A stretch of 64,000 nt of DNA from JAAYXS01 sp964550375 (GCA_964550375.1 CAZJYX010000017.1:20121-84120); one strand, 5' to 3'; numbered from the stretch's first letter, positions 43,453 through 52,630 are shown. Notes: a model not told the origin generated them from the sequence alone. Made by a program: numbers and translations.

Positions 43453-44538
43453 GTGCGACGCTCCGGACGCCCGGCCAAACGTCGAAGGTCAACTCTGCCG
43501 GCACTGCTAATCATCGCCGCCGCGGCTGGCGGCGGCTGGTGGTATTTCTACGGCCCAAGTCCCGCCGCCGACCCGAACGTGACGGCCACGCTCCCGGCGG
43601 CCGAGCCGGAGTTGGCGGCCCAGCCGACCCCCACACCACGCGAAGTGCCGGCGGAGCCCGATGAGCTGCTTGTGCCAACGGGCGGGCGCATCGCCAGCGC
43701 CGGCACGGTGCCAATGGCTGCGGCTCCCCCGAGCGTGGCCGCGGAGGCGGATGCCCCGGACGAACTGGACGAGCCGGCACCCGTCAGCGAGCGTCCGGCC
43801 CTCGCCGCCGCCCGCGCACTGCTCGCACAAGGGCGCACCATCGAAGCCCGGCACGCATTCAACGCGCTGCTGCAGCAGCAGCTCCCGCGCGGCGAAGCCG
43901 CGGAGGCGCGCGCGGCGCTGACGCGCCTGGCCGACGAAACCCTGTTCAGCCGCCAGCACCCGGCCACTGACCCGCTGGTGGATACGTACACCGTTCAACC
44001 GGGTGATGTGCTCGTTCGCATCGGGCAGCGCCACCTGGTCCCGCCCGAAATCCTGATGCGGATCAACGGCATTCAGGACGCGTCCCGCCTGCGGGCCGAA
44101 CAGAAGATCAAGGTCCTGCGCGGACCGTTTCACGTGAGAATCAGCAAGTCTGACTTCCGGCTCGACGTGTACTTGCAGGACTTGTTCGTGCGCAGTTTCC
44201 CCGTAGGTTTAGGCGCGGACCAGGGCACGCCCACCGGCATCTGGCGGGTCAAGGAGCGGCTCCAAAAGCCAACCTACTACCCGCCCGCCTCCGCTGATAT
44301 CAAACGCATCATTCCGCCGGACGACCCCGAGAACCCGTTGGGTGGCTACTGGATCGGCCTGGAGGGCGTTGAGGGCGAAGCCGTCGGACACACCGGCTAT
44401 GGCATCCACGGCACCATCGAGCCGGAGTCGATTGGCAAGGCCGTCTCGCTCGGCTGCGTGCGCATGTTCAACGACGACGTGGCCCTGCTCTACGGCATGC
44501 TCTTGCCGGGCGAATCCACGGTGACGATCCTGCCGTGA
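43453..44538 (+). CDS. L,D-transpeptidase with LysM domain
   Basis: Cross-links peptidoglycan or attaches proteins to it. Domain order: basic N-terminus, one transmembrane helix (TLPALLIIAAAAGGGWWYF), Ala/Pro linker, helical pair (ALAAARALLAQGRTIEARHAF), LysM (TYTVQPGDVLVRIGQRHLVPPEILMRINGI), YkuD catalytic domain with His319 (GIHGTIEP) and Cys335 (SLGCVRM). GTG 43453 is chosen because AGGAGG at 43441-43446 lies 6 bases upstream; the frame is open from 43420. The stop overlaps the MBOAT start by four bases (GTGA). Confidence 0.92.
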   Translation: MRRSGRPAKRRRSTLPALLIIAAAAGGGWWYFYGPSPAADPNVTATLPAAEPELAAQPTPTPREVPAEPDELLVPTGGRIASAGTVPMAAAPPSVAAEADAPDELDEPAPVSERPALAAARALLAQGRTIEARHAFNALLQQQLPRGEAAEARAALTRLADETLFSRQHPATDPLVDTYTVQPGDVLVRIGQRHLVPPEILMRINGIQDASRLRAEQKIKVLRGPFHVRISKSDFRLDVYLQDLFVRSFPVGLGADQGTPTGIWRVKERLQKPTYYPPASADIKRIIPPDDPENPLGGYWIGLEGVEGEAVGHTGYGIHGTIEPESIGKAVSLGCVRMFNDDVALLYGMLLPGESTVTILP

Positions 44539-45806
44539 GCGCGTGGTGGCTGCCGGGAGCGCTGTTCAATCCGCTGACCGCGCCGGCAAGCGAGCCGCTC
44601 ACGGGCCCGGAGATGCTGGCCGGGCCCTACGGCCTGCTGTGGTTCCTGCCGCTCGTGCCGCTGTTGCGCCTGGCCGCCCGCCGGCGCCCCCGCGCGGCAT
44701 TGATAACCATCGCACTGCTCTGGCTGCTGCTCACGCTCGGGCCCACCTCAACCGCCTTCCTGCTGGGCTGGGTCGCCTGCGGCGCCGGCTGGGTGCTGGC
44801 CCTGGACGCCTGGCGACAGCGCGGCCGGCTCGGGCCGCGTACCATGTTGGCCGGCGTCTGGCTCGGGCTGCACGCCCTGGCCCTCCCGCTCTGGTGGTTC
44901 CCCTCCTGGCATTTCTCCGGCTGGCAGCCCGCCCGCATGCCGATCCTGCACAACCTCGGCTTCGCGTACTTCCTGCTGCGGTTCATCGCCTGGGGACATG
45001 AGCTGGCCGCACGACCCGGCACCCCGCGCCGCCTGACAGACACAATCTGCTGGATTCTATACCCGCCCTGCATGCGGCTCGGACCGGTCCTGCTGCGCGA
45101 GACGTTTCTCGAACGGCTGGACCAGTGGCAGCCGACGGCCCGCCCGGATTGGCACACCGTCGGCCGCCGACTGGGCTTCTTCCTGCTCGGCTGCGTGGCC
45201 CTGGGCGTGACATTGCACAACACGCCGCGCGTGCCGGCCGGCCAGCTCGACTTCTTCGCCGATCCCGGCGCCTACCGGACCGACCAGCTCCTGGCCTGTT
45301 TGTACCTGATTCCGGTGCAGATCTACCTGTTGCTGTGGTCCTATAACGAGCTGGCGGCCGCCCTGGCGGCCTGGGTCGGCATCCGCGTGGACGACAACTT
45401 CTGCTGGCTGCCACTGGCCACCTCCGTACGCGATTTCTGGCGCCGCTGGCACATCACGGTCGGGGCCTGGGTGCGCAAGTGCATCTACATCCCGCTGGGC
45501 GGCAACCGCAGCTATGTCTGGCTGAACTACTTCGCCGTGTTCATCTACGTGGCAGTCTGGCACGGACCAAGCTGGTCGTTCCTGGCCTGGGGGTTGGCGC
45601 AGGCCGCGGCGCTGACTGCCCAACGGCTGTGGGACCGGCTGCGGCAGCGCCGTGGCTGGACCGGGTCGGGCGGCCCGGCCGGACGTGTCCTCTCCTGGCT
45701 GCTCACGATGCACTTCGCAATCATCACGATCGTCGTGTTCGTGGACTTCGACCACCTCGGCCTGCGCCTGTTTGCCGAGTTGCTGCGGCGCCTGCTGCCG
45801 TTCTGA
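44535..45806 (+). CDS. MBOAT-family O-acyltransferase-like membrane protein
   Basis: 423-residue polytopic membrane protein. The MBOAT core reads SVRDFWRRWHITVGAWVRKCIYIPLGGNRSYVWLN and then FIYVAVWHGPSWSFLAWG, with the expected catalytic His in the AVWHG motif. AlgI/DltB-type members acylate polysaccharides or teichoic acids outside the membrane. The GTG start overlaps the transpeptidase stop (GTGA), so the two are translated together, which suggests a cell-wall polymer modification. Confidence 0.85.
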   Translation: MSAWWLPGALFNPLTAPASEPLTGPEMLAGPYGLLWFLPLVPLLRLAARRRPRAALITIALLWLLLTLGPTSTAFLLGWVACGAGWVLALDAWRQRGRLGPRTMLAGVWLGLHALALPLWWFPSWHFSGWQPARMPILHNLGFAYFLLRFIAWGHELAARPGTPRRLTDTICWILYPPCMRLGPVLLRETFLERLDQWQPTARPDWHTVGRRLGFFLLGCVALGVTLHNTPRVPAGQLDFFADPGAYRTDQLLACLYLIPVQIYLLLWSYNELAAALAAWVGIRVDDNFCWLPLATSVRDFWRRWHITVGAWVRKCIYIPLGGNRSYVWLNYFAVFIYVAVWHGPSWSFLAWGLAQAAALTAQRLWDRLRQRRGWTGSGGPAGRVLSWLLTMHFAIITIVVFVDFDHLGLRLFAELLRRLLPF

Positions 45807-45914
45807 CCCCGGCGCGGCTGCACTGGCGGATCGGCGTCGGAACACGCAGAATTGCGCAGCGCGCGGCCTGGGTGTGTTCCAGACCGGCCGCGCCGACGCG
45901 CAGGATTGGTGTTT

Positions 45915-48254
45915 ATGGAAACCGGTACCGCTGAAACAATGTCTGACGCCTGGGTGCTCGAAGAGCGCCAGTTCGACGCCGCTGACAACCGCCATTACGA
46001 GAGCCTGATGGCCATCGGCAGCGGGCCGTTGCAGCAGCGCGCCGCCTTCGAGGAGGGCTTCGCCGGCGACCCGCAGGATCGCGAATACCTTCTGCCCATG
46101 TCTGCCGACGCCGCCGCGGTGCCGCCCAGGTTCATCAGCCGCGTCGGCACCTTCATGCCGGGCGTCACCGGGCCGCACCCGACCTGCGGCGAGCAGATGA
46201 TCAACCTGCCGGCCCTGCACGGGCTGCTGCTCTTCGCCGGTCACGAGCGCCTCGACCTCCAACGCAGCCGCGTCACGGACTACTGCCGGCGCCTCGACCT
46301 GCGCTGCGGCCGGCTCAGCCGCGCGCTGACTTGGCATACCGAGCGCGGCGCGGTCATCGGCGTGCGCTTCGACCGGTTCGTCAGCGCCGCCCGCCCATAC
46401 GTGCTGGCATTGCGTTGCCACTTGCGGCACCTCTCCGGGCCCCCAGTCGAGCTGCGCCTGCTGTCCACGCTCGACGCCGACGTCCGCACCAACGGCCACG
46501 ATCACTTCGAGCGCGTCACTTTCACCGGCGAGCACGCCCCGATCACCGTGCACGTGCAAACCGACGGCGGCACCGACGCGGCCGCCGCGGCCCTGGTGCG
46601 GTGTACCCCTGGCATCGTGCTGAATATTGAATTGGAGCAGCGCTGGGCCGCCATCGGCGGCCTGCACGTGCTCGATCCCGGCGCTGAGCTGACCATCTGC
46701 AAGTTCGCCGCGATGGTCTCCTCACGCCATGTGCAATACGCGCCGCTCGACGCCACCCGCAACCTGGTGTGGAACGCCGCCGCGGCGGGCTTCGATCGGC
46801 TTGCCGAGGAGTCGGCCGCAGTCTGGCGGCAATGGTGGGCGCATACAGATGTCGAAATCGACGGTGACCCGCCCTCCCAGCTTGGCCTGCGAGCGTCCCT
46901 CTATCACCTCTTGCGCTCTGCCGGCCAGGGCGATCCGCGCATCTCCATCGACCCCACGGCCGCGACCAGCGAGAGCTATTGCGGGCGCTACTTCTGGGAC
47001 GCCGACGTCTTCATGCTGCCGGTGTTCTTGTACACACGGCCGGCCGTGGGCCGCGCGCTGGCCGATTTCCGCCTCAACTCACTGGTCAGTGCCCGCGAAA
47101 ACGCCCACCGCCACGGCTATTCCGGAGCCCGCTGGGCCTGGGCCAGCACGCCTGACGGCCGCGAACACAGCACCGACCGCCAGTTGGCGGAGCACGCCCT
47201 GCACGTTACGGCCGACGTCGCCTACGCCCTCTGGCACGCTCACCGGGCGAATCCGCATGATGTGCAGTTCCTGGCCCGCGTGACGGAAGGTCTGACCGAA
47301 GCAGCCCGTTACTGGTCGCAGCGCGTCACGCACCGCGCCGCCCAGGACCAGTACGAGCTACTGCTCGTTACCGGCCCGGACGCATACACGCCGCTCGTGC
47401 GGAACAACGCCTATACGAATCGACTTGTCGCCACCACCCTGGCGCTCGTGGCGCCGGCTTGGCAGACTTTGCAGCAGGCTGATGCGGCAGCAGCCGCGGA
47501 GCTGCGCGCCCGCCTCGACGTGTCCGACCCCGAGCTGGTCCGCTTCACCGAAATCGCCGGCAAGCTCCGCCAGCCCTACGACGCCGATCGGCACCTGCTT
47601 CTGCCCGCCGACGACTTCGACGCGCGTGAGCCGTTTGATTTCGAGCGCTGGTGGCCGGACCGCTCGCGCCTCCTGGCCGCCTGCGTCGCACGTGAACGCC
47701 TGCACCGCAGCCAGGTGCTCAGCCAGGCTGACGTGCTCCAACTCATGGCATTGTTGCCGCGGCAATTCACCACGGCACAGATGCAGGCCGCCTACGACAC
47801 GTACGCGCCGCTCACGTCCCACGACGAGCCCGTCAGCCACGGCACGTACGCCCTCATCGCCGCACGCCTCGGCCGACCGGACGCTGCCCTGCGCCACTGG
47901 GATGCTTCCATCAGCCTCGATCTGATGCCGCCGGTCGCGTCCAACGGCATCCACGCCGCCGCCGCCGCCAACAACTGGCAGACCGCCGTATTCGGCTTCG
48001 CCGGCGTGCAGAGTTGCATGCCGTCAGACGTGCTGCAAATCGACCCGCGTCTGCCGCCGCGCTGGTCCGCACTGCGCTTTCCGCTGGTCTGGCGCGGCCA
48101 GCCGTTACATGTAACCGTCGAACACGGTCGGGTAACGGTCGTGCATCAGGGCGAGGACCCGCTGTCCGCCGAGATCGCCGGCCAGACAACTGAACTGCCG
48201 CCCGGCCAGACCCGAACGATAGACCTGGACCGCCCGGCGCCAACCAGTTCGTGA
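45915..48254 (+). CDS. GH65-family glycoside hydrolase/phosphorylase-like protein
   Basis: 779 residues with the GH65 layout: N-terminal beta-sandwich (about 1-270), (alpha/alpha)6 barrel with YFWDADVFMLPVFLYTRP (near 360) and YELLLVTGPDAYTPLVRNNAYTN (near 484-505), and a C-terminal beta part. GH65 enzymes hydrolyse or phosphorolyse alpha-glucosides such as maltose, trehalose or kojibiose. Members usually read GPDEYH or GPNEY, where Glu is the general acid; here it is Ala490 (GCA), so catalysis may be lost or altered. No signal peptide. ATG 45915 is chosen to fit the family N-terminus (DAWVLEERQFD); the frame is open from 45852. Confidence 0.82.
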   Translation: METGTAETMSDAWVLEERQFDAADNRHYESLMAIGSGPLQQRAAFEEGFAGDPQDREYLLPMSADAAAVPPRFISRVGTFMPGVTGPHPTCGEQMINLPALHGLLLFAGHERLDLQRSRVTDYCRRLDLRCGRLSRALTWHTERGAVIGVRFDRFVSAARPYVLALRCHLRHLSGPPVELRLLSTLDADVRTNGHDHFERVTFTGEHAPITVHVQTDGGTDAAAAALVRCTPGIVLNIELEQRWAAIGGLHVLDPGAELTICKFAAMVSSRHVQYAPLDATRNLVWNAAAAGFDRLAEESAAVWRQWWAHTDVEIDGDPPSQLGLRASLYHLLRSAGQGDPRISIDPTAATSESYCGRYFWDADVFMLPVFLYTRPAVGRALADFRLNSLVSARENAHRHGYSGARWAWASTPDGREHSTDRQLAEHALHVTADVAYALWHAHRANPHDVQFLARVTEGLTEAARYWSQRVTHRAAQDQYELLLVTGPDAYTPLVRNNAYTNRLVATTLALVAPAWQTLQQADAAAAAELRARLDVSDPELVRFTEIAGKLRQPYDADRHLLLPADDFDAREPFDFERWWPDRSRLLAACVARERLHRSQVLSQADVLQLMALLPRQFTTAQMQAAYDTYAPLTSHDEPVSHGTYALIAARLGRPDAALRHWDASISLDLMPPVASNGIHAAAAANNWQTAVFGFAGVQSCMPSDVLQIDPRLPPRWSALRFPLVWRGQPLHVTVEHGRVTVVHQGEDPLSAEIAGQTTELPPGQTRTIDLDRPAPTSS

Positions 48255-48447
48255 AGTTATAGGACTCAGCAGATTGCCTTCGCCGCACTCCGCCCACATG
48301 CTAGAATCAACTGGTCGACAGGTGGCTGCAAACGCGTGCGGGCATCATCCGCCGTCACACGTGCAGGAGTGCGGAACTGGGCTGTTTGCAATTACTTACG
48401 CACATCTTGATGCCGCCGGACCGCGCGTCCGGCCGGGGAGTACTGTA

Positions 48448-49764
48448 ATGGCGACGGAGGTGCGCGAGGACCTGTCCGTTCGGCAAGAGCGCGCCCTGCT
48501 GGTCGGCGTGCTGCTTGGCGGTGCCCCCCTGGTGGACGATCCGGTCGCTGAACTGGCCGAGCTGGCCAAGTCGGCCGGAGCCGTGGTCGTCGGCCGCGTC
48601 GTGCAGCGCCGCCGGGCGTACCACCCCGCCAGTTGCGTCGGTAAGGGCAAGCTGGAGGAAATCCGCCAACGCGCCGATGCCTACGATGCCGACGTCGTAA
48701 TCTTCGACAACGACCTCACCCCCTCGCAAATCCGTGAAATCGAGCGCGCCACCGAACGCAAAGTCCTCGACCGCAGCGAACTCATCCTCGATATCTTCGC
48801 CAGCCGAGCACGCACCCACGAAGCCCGCCTGCAAGTCGAACTGGCCCAGCTCGAATACACGGCCCCCCGCCTGCGCGGCATGTGGACCCATCTGGAACGT
48901 ATCGCCGGCGCCGGCGGTGCCACCGGAGCCGGCGTCGTCGGCGGCATCGGCACGCGCGGCCCGGGCGAAAGCCAGATCGAAATCGACCGCCGACTCGTCA
49001 GTAAGCGCGTGGCACAACTGCAGCGCCAGATCGCCGAGATTGACCGGCGCAAAGTCCGCGAGGTCCGCGCCCGCCAGGACTACTTCACCGTCTCGCTCGT
49101 TGGCTACACCAACGCCGGCAAAAGCTCGCTCATGAACGCGCTCACCGCGGCCGGGGCCTTCACGGCCGATCAGCTCTTCGCGACGCTGGATACGCTCACG
49201 CGGCGCTGGCCGCTGGGCAACGGCCGCTTCGCGCTCCTGTCCGACACGGTCGGATTCATCCGCAACCTGCCGCACCACCTGGTCGCGTCGTTCCGCGCCA
49301 CGCTTGAGGAGACCATTCACGCCGACCTGCTGCTGCACGTTGTCGATGCCTCGAATCCCGATGCCCTTGAGCACGTTACGGCCGTCACGGGCGTGCTCGC
49401 GGATCTGGGGGCCGGCGATCGCCGCACGCGCCTGGTTTTCAATAAGCTCGACGTGGCCGAGGACGGCGCCCTGCTGGCCGTGCTGCGCGACCGGCACCCC
49501 GACGCCCTCTGGGTTTCCGCCCACACTGGCGTCGGGCTGGACACGCTCCAGACCGCCGTCGACCTGGCGATGCGCGGCGAACAGCAGCGCGTGACGCTCT
49601 CACTGCCGGCCGCCGATGGTCGCGCCCAGTACTTCCTCGAACGCTTCGCGGAGGTCGTCGATCGCCGATTCGAGGACGGCCGCGCCATCTTTGACGTGCT
49701 TATCGCCCCGCGCGCCCTGAGCCACCTGCACGGCATGGCGGCCGACGTTCAGCACGAGGGCTGA
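48448..49764 (+). CDS. hflX: GTPase HflX
   Basis: Ribosome-associated GTPase that splits stalled ribosomes. N-terminal HflX domain (VVGRVVQRRRAYHPASCVGKGKLEEI), linker GAGGATGAGVVGGIGTRGPGE, coiled segment, then G domain: G1 GYTNAGKSS, G3 DTVGFIRNLP, G4 NKLD. 438 residues. ATG 48448 has GGGGAG 9 bases upstream; the frame is open from 48274. Confidence 0.95.
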   Translation: MATEVREDLSVRQERALLVGVLLGGAPLVDDPVAELAELAKSAGAVVVGRVVQRRRAYHPASCVGKGKLEEIRQRADAYDADVVIFDNDLTPSQIREIERATERKVLDRSELILDIFASRARTHEARLQVELAQLEYTAPRLRGMWTHLERIAGAGGATGAGVVGGIGTRGPGESQIEIDRRLVSKRVAQLQRQIAEIDRRKVREVRARQDYFTVSLVGYTNAGKSSLMNALTAAGAFTADQLFATLDTLTRRWPLGNGRFALLSDTVGFIRNLPHHLVASFRATLEETIHADLLLHVVDASNPDALEHVTAVTGVLADLGAGDRRTRLVFNKLDVAEDGALLAVLRDRHPDALWVSAHTGVGLDTLQTAVDLAMRGEQQRVTLSLPAADGRAQYFLERFAEVVDRRFEDGRAIFDVLIAPRALSHLHGMAADVQHEG

Positions 49765-50035
49765 CGAGTGTCACAGGAGGTGACTCCGCCCGGCCGGAAG
49801 CACGCGCGAAGGGACAATTGCCGAAGCCGGATTCGTGGCGATGGCCTTCACAAAGGGTCGGCTCAGCCCGTAGGATGTGCCCCGTGCAGCGGGCAAGCAG
49901 ACGCGGTGCACAACGACAGAGGTCGTTCTTGCTTGGTACAGCAGGTCGTCCAGATCGCATCAGCGGCAGAGGCTCGACCACGGACGCACGTTGGGTGAAG
50001 AGTTGACCCTGTGAACTGGCAAGACTCGCACAGGA
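49765..50035. other. Intergenic region at the left edge of the putative island
   Basis: 270 bases in which GC starts to drop after hflX. A hairpin-like GAGTGTCAC/GTGACTC element lies just after the hflX stop without a T run. No ORF has coding character. Confidence 0.35.
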
Positions 50036-50977
50036 ATGGATAAGACACATCCTGCCATTCTCGGTCTTCTCATTCTAGCCTTGAATCAAGGCTGCGCCCC
50101 TTTTAATGTGAGCACCTCAGACCTTGAATTACTACTCTGTGGCCTGACGAATTGCCCGCTGCAAATGGTCCGTTGCGTGTCGGAACCTGCTTGCCGTGAC
50201 ACACTCGCATGCAACGCGGGATGCGGTTCAGCAGGACAGCGAAGTGAGCAACAAGCCTGTCACCTGTTCTGTCAACTTTCCCAAGGACAACGAAGCGAGA
50301 TATACAGGTTGTTGGTTCGGTGCTTTGCCGACAACGGTTGTTTGCCAAGCTTACCTGCGGGCACGGATGGCCGATGTGTGGTTACCGGCGAGAATATCCA
50401 CGAAGTACATGTTCTTGAGAGCCTTGACGAAATCGAGGGCACATGGTGGGAAGTGCGGGGGCTGAACTGTGGTGTTCCCGGGTCAAATTGGGAAGGCGGC
50501 TATGATGCCTTGCCGTGCAGATCGAGTTCCTGGGTCAACATTGCGCAACGGTGGTGGTATCATACGTCCTTCTGCGATCCTGCGGCAGATGGTAGTTGCA
50601 GTGAAATGGAAGCCGTTCACTTGATTGCGGAGCCCAGGCTAAGCGATCGGGAACCGGGCTTGCTGGAGGTCTTCTACATTAACCCGCCCCTTCAGCCCCA
50701 GCATGAACGCTGGTACGTCCTTTCCAGGCCTCATCCGGATTGGATTATGTACACCTATTGCGGCTCAACTCCTGTCGGCGAGTATGCCGGGGTTAATGTC
50801 ATGACCCGGGCACCAGAACCGTCCAATGCCGCGCTGCCGCCCGAAGTGGACGCTGCTTTTCGACGAGCCGCCAGAGAATTCAACTTCTCGTATGAGGACA
50901 TGTGTATCACGAAACACTCCCAATGCCCTCCTGTGACGGCGGAAGAGGATGTGCAGAACGGGGTCGCTGGGTTGTGA
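50036..50977 (+). CDS. Violaxanthin de-epoxidase (VDE) family lipoprotein
   Basis: 313 residues. N-terminal signal with Cys20 in ALNQGC, a possible lipidation site. Residues 35-102 form a Cys-rich domain with spacing C40-x6-C47-x5-C53-x5-C59-x3-C63, then C75-x3-C79 and C96-x5-C102. The first series is identical in spacing to plant VDE, as I recall its sequence. A lipocalin-like domain follows: GTWWEVRGLN (135-144; plant GKWYITSGLN), YDALPC (156-161; plant FDAFDC), WYVLS, YAGVNVMTRAPEPSNAALPPEVDAA, ending in Cys290 and Cys297. Plant VDE removes epoxides from xanthophylls with ascorbate in the thylakoid lumen. The plant acid-sensing set (four residues in DxxDxxxHxxH) is kept only at Asp157. Sampled GC is near 52%, far below neighbours. 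Substrate here unknown. Confidence 0.8.
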   Translation: MDKTHPAILGLLILALNQGCAPFNVSTSDLELLLCGLTNCPLQMVRCVSEPACRDTLACNAGCGSAGQRSEQQACHLFCQLSQGQRSEIYRLLVRCFADNGCLPSLPAGTDGRCVVTGENIHEVHVLESLDEIEGTWWEVRGLNCGVPGSNWEGGYDALPCRSSSWVNIAQRWWYHTSFCDPAADGSCSEMEAVHLIAEPRLSDREPGLLEVFYINPPLQPQHERWYVLSRPHPDWIMYTYCGSTPVGEYAGVNVMTRAPEPSNAALPPEVDAAFRRAAREFNFSYEDMCITKHSQCPPVTAEEDVQNGVAGL

Positions 50978-51012
50978 ACGGTGGTGAAGACGGTGTTGTT
51001 CCGTCAAGACGG

Positions 51013-51037
51013 GCCCCGGCCGGGTGAACGCCGGGGC
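51013..51037. terminator. Hairpin between convergent genes
   Basis: GCCCCGGC (51013-51020) pairs with GCCGGGGC (51030-51037) around a 9-base loop. It lies between the ends of the VDE-like gene (+) and the lipoprotein gene (-). There is a short GTTT on the plus side only, so it is a plausible but weak terminator. Confidence 0.4.
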
Positions 51038-51075
51038 GTTTGGGCAAGGCCCTGACCGGCACGGTTCACACGTTC

Positions 51076-51930
51076 CTAGAACCGAGGCTCCGGGGGGAAC
51101 AGCGAATCTCGAATCGCCATCAGTTCTTCGCACGTGTCGATGTCATCTGAGACCGGTATCAGGATGATCGGATTCAGCCCGGGATCACGCCGCTGGGGCG
51201 GGTTGTTGGGCGTATCCAGTATCGCGAGCGATGCCCCGATCACGAGCTGCTCCGAGTCGTCAATGACGCTGCCCCGCAGGCTACCATCGGAGTAGAGCGT
51301 CAACTCGTTCTTGAAGATCTCACGCCGGGCAATATAGATCTCTCCGTGAATGAAGCCGAACAGCTTCACGACCACGGTCACGCCTGGCTTTCCGTCGTTG
51401 TCGTCGTCGCTGATCAGGGGATCGTTGCGGTCCATGGAAAGCGGCACGTTCGGGTCACCGTCAATCCCGTTGAGCGTTGGGGTCGCAGGACGGTAGAGCT
51501 TACACTGCCCATTTTCTTCATAAACATCAAGTATTGCACCGGGCGGCTGAATGGCCTGTGTGGCTGCATCCGAGAAGATCGTGTCGAAGGGCTGATTGGC
51601 GATGTATTCGGCACGGCAGAAGCGGTCGTACGCGACAAGCTGCCCGTCTTCGATAACCAGATCGGTGAAGCCATACGAGATGATGAACGTGGCCAACGGG
51701 CCATTGACCGTCTCGCCGTCGTAGGCGACGACGTCGTAGTGGGCATAGCGTCCCGCCATGGCCGCGATGGCCTCTTCTTTGGTGGCCGGTGGGACCCAAC
51801 TCGGATCGTTGGTGGGCGTTTCATACAGCGGGCTTTCCGGCCAGGGCAGCGGAAACGAGCAGCCAGCGAGAACAAGGCAACCGGCGGTTACTGCGGTAAG
51901 GGTCACGACGTGAGAGGATGACGTCAGCAT
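51076..51930 (-). CDS. Putative lipoprotein of unknown function
   Basis: 284 residues with a convincing lipoprotein signal (LTAVTAGCLVLAGC). The N-terminal half of the mature protein (EEAIAAMAGRYAHYDVVAYDGE, TFIISYGFTDLVIEDGQLVAYDRFCRAEYIANQPF) looks like one compact domain. The second half contains a Ca-binding-like stretch (DPLISDDDNDGKPG) and a beta-rich region (TVVVKLFGFIHGEIYIARREIF). No family recognised. It converges with the VDE-like gene; both lie in the lower-GC island (sampled GC near 60%), so they may have arrived together, though nothing ties their functions. Confidence 0.65.
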   Translation of the reverse strand: MLTSSSHVVTLTAVTAGCLVLAGCSFPLPWPESPLYETPTNDPSWVPPATKEEAIAAMAGRYAHYDVVAYDGETVNGPLATFIISYGFTDLVIEDGQLVAYDRFCRAEYIANQPFDTIFSDAATQAIQPPGAILDVYEENGQCKLYRPATPTLNGIDGDPNVPLSMDRNDPLISDDDNDGKPGVTVVVKLFGFIHGEIYIARREIFKNELTLYSDGSLRGSVIDDSEQLVIGASLAILDTPNNPPQRRDPGLNPIILIPVSDDIDTCEELMAIRDSLFPPEPRF

Positions 51931-52194
51931 TGGATATCTCCAGCCTCAAGTTGATCGGGCCCAGATTCGCGTGATTATAGCCGGTCACGGGCCCCAGGAT
52001 GGACGGTTGGGCGATCACCCGCCATCCTCCACGTCCTCATCGCATCCCGCACCCTGAACCGCCTGCTCCGCTTGGCGGCCTACATCCGGCACGAGGAGTG
52101 ACTTAGCAGTTCGCCGTGAACGTGGCGTCGGCCGCTTAATCCGACAATTCAGGCTCAGATACCTTCGTAGCACAGCACCGGCCGCAGGTGTCGT
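51931..52194. other. Intergenic region inside the putative island
   Basis: 264 bases between the lipoprotein start and the mobile-element remnants. It should hold the lipoprotein promoter. No ORF with coding character and no terminator seen. Confidence 0.3.
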
Positions 52195-52503
52195 ATGATT
52201 CGCACGAGGTCGCGCTGTGCCCGCATCGTGCCGCACCTGGCCGCGTTCCAGTTCGACGCCCACCGCAGCAACGGCGCCGCGCCGCGCACGGCGGTCGTGG
52301 CCGTCATTGATCAGCAATTGAAGGCAGCCGCCCGCGCCTCCGAGCGCTATCGCCGCCGTCTGGAGCGCTGGCGAGCTGCCGCTGTGCACCAGCGCATTGC
52401 GGCAACCGACGAAGCCGTCGCGCTGGCCCTCGACGTCCGCCAGGCGGTAGCCACGCTGCCGCCGCGTGAACGGGTCGTGTGCGAGGCCCTGTCCAACGGT
52501 GCG
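52195..52503 (+). pseudogene. Fragment resembling a sigma-70-type factor
   Basis: Reading frame with coding character up to about base 52500: HLAAFQFDAHRSNGAAPRTAVVAVIDQQLKAAARAS (region 2-like, as in small sigma factors of planctomycete elements) and VRQAVATLPPRERVVCEALSNG (start of region 4). Neither the N-terminus nor the helix-turn-helix is present. The frame then runs into unrelated sequence. I take it as a truncated remnant of a mobile-element gene; the family link is by eye only. Confidence 0.4.
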
Positions 52504-52504
52504 A

Positions 52505-52630
52505 CGTTATCGCCTCGGTTACCCGGGCCATGTCACCCTTCAGGTCGTCCGATTTGGCCCGCAACGTGGCCTCGTCGATCGTGCCGGCGAGGTAGGCGTT
52601 GCAGCCGAGCTGGGCGGCGATGTCGGCTAG
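52505..52630 (-). pseudogene. Coding-like fragment on the opposite strand, possibly from a recombinase
   Basis: The minus strand reads LADIAAQLGCNAYLAGTID followed by EATLRAKSDDLKGDMARVTEAIT, protein-like and resembling the helical middle of serine recombinases (GTIDEATL, LKGD). It lies inverted between the sigma-like fragment and a recombinase C-terminus on the plus strand, as if a piece of one gene had flipped. Weak evidence. Confidence 0.3.
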
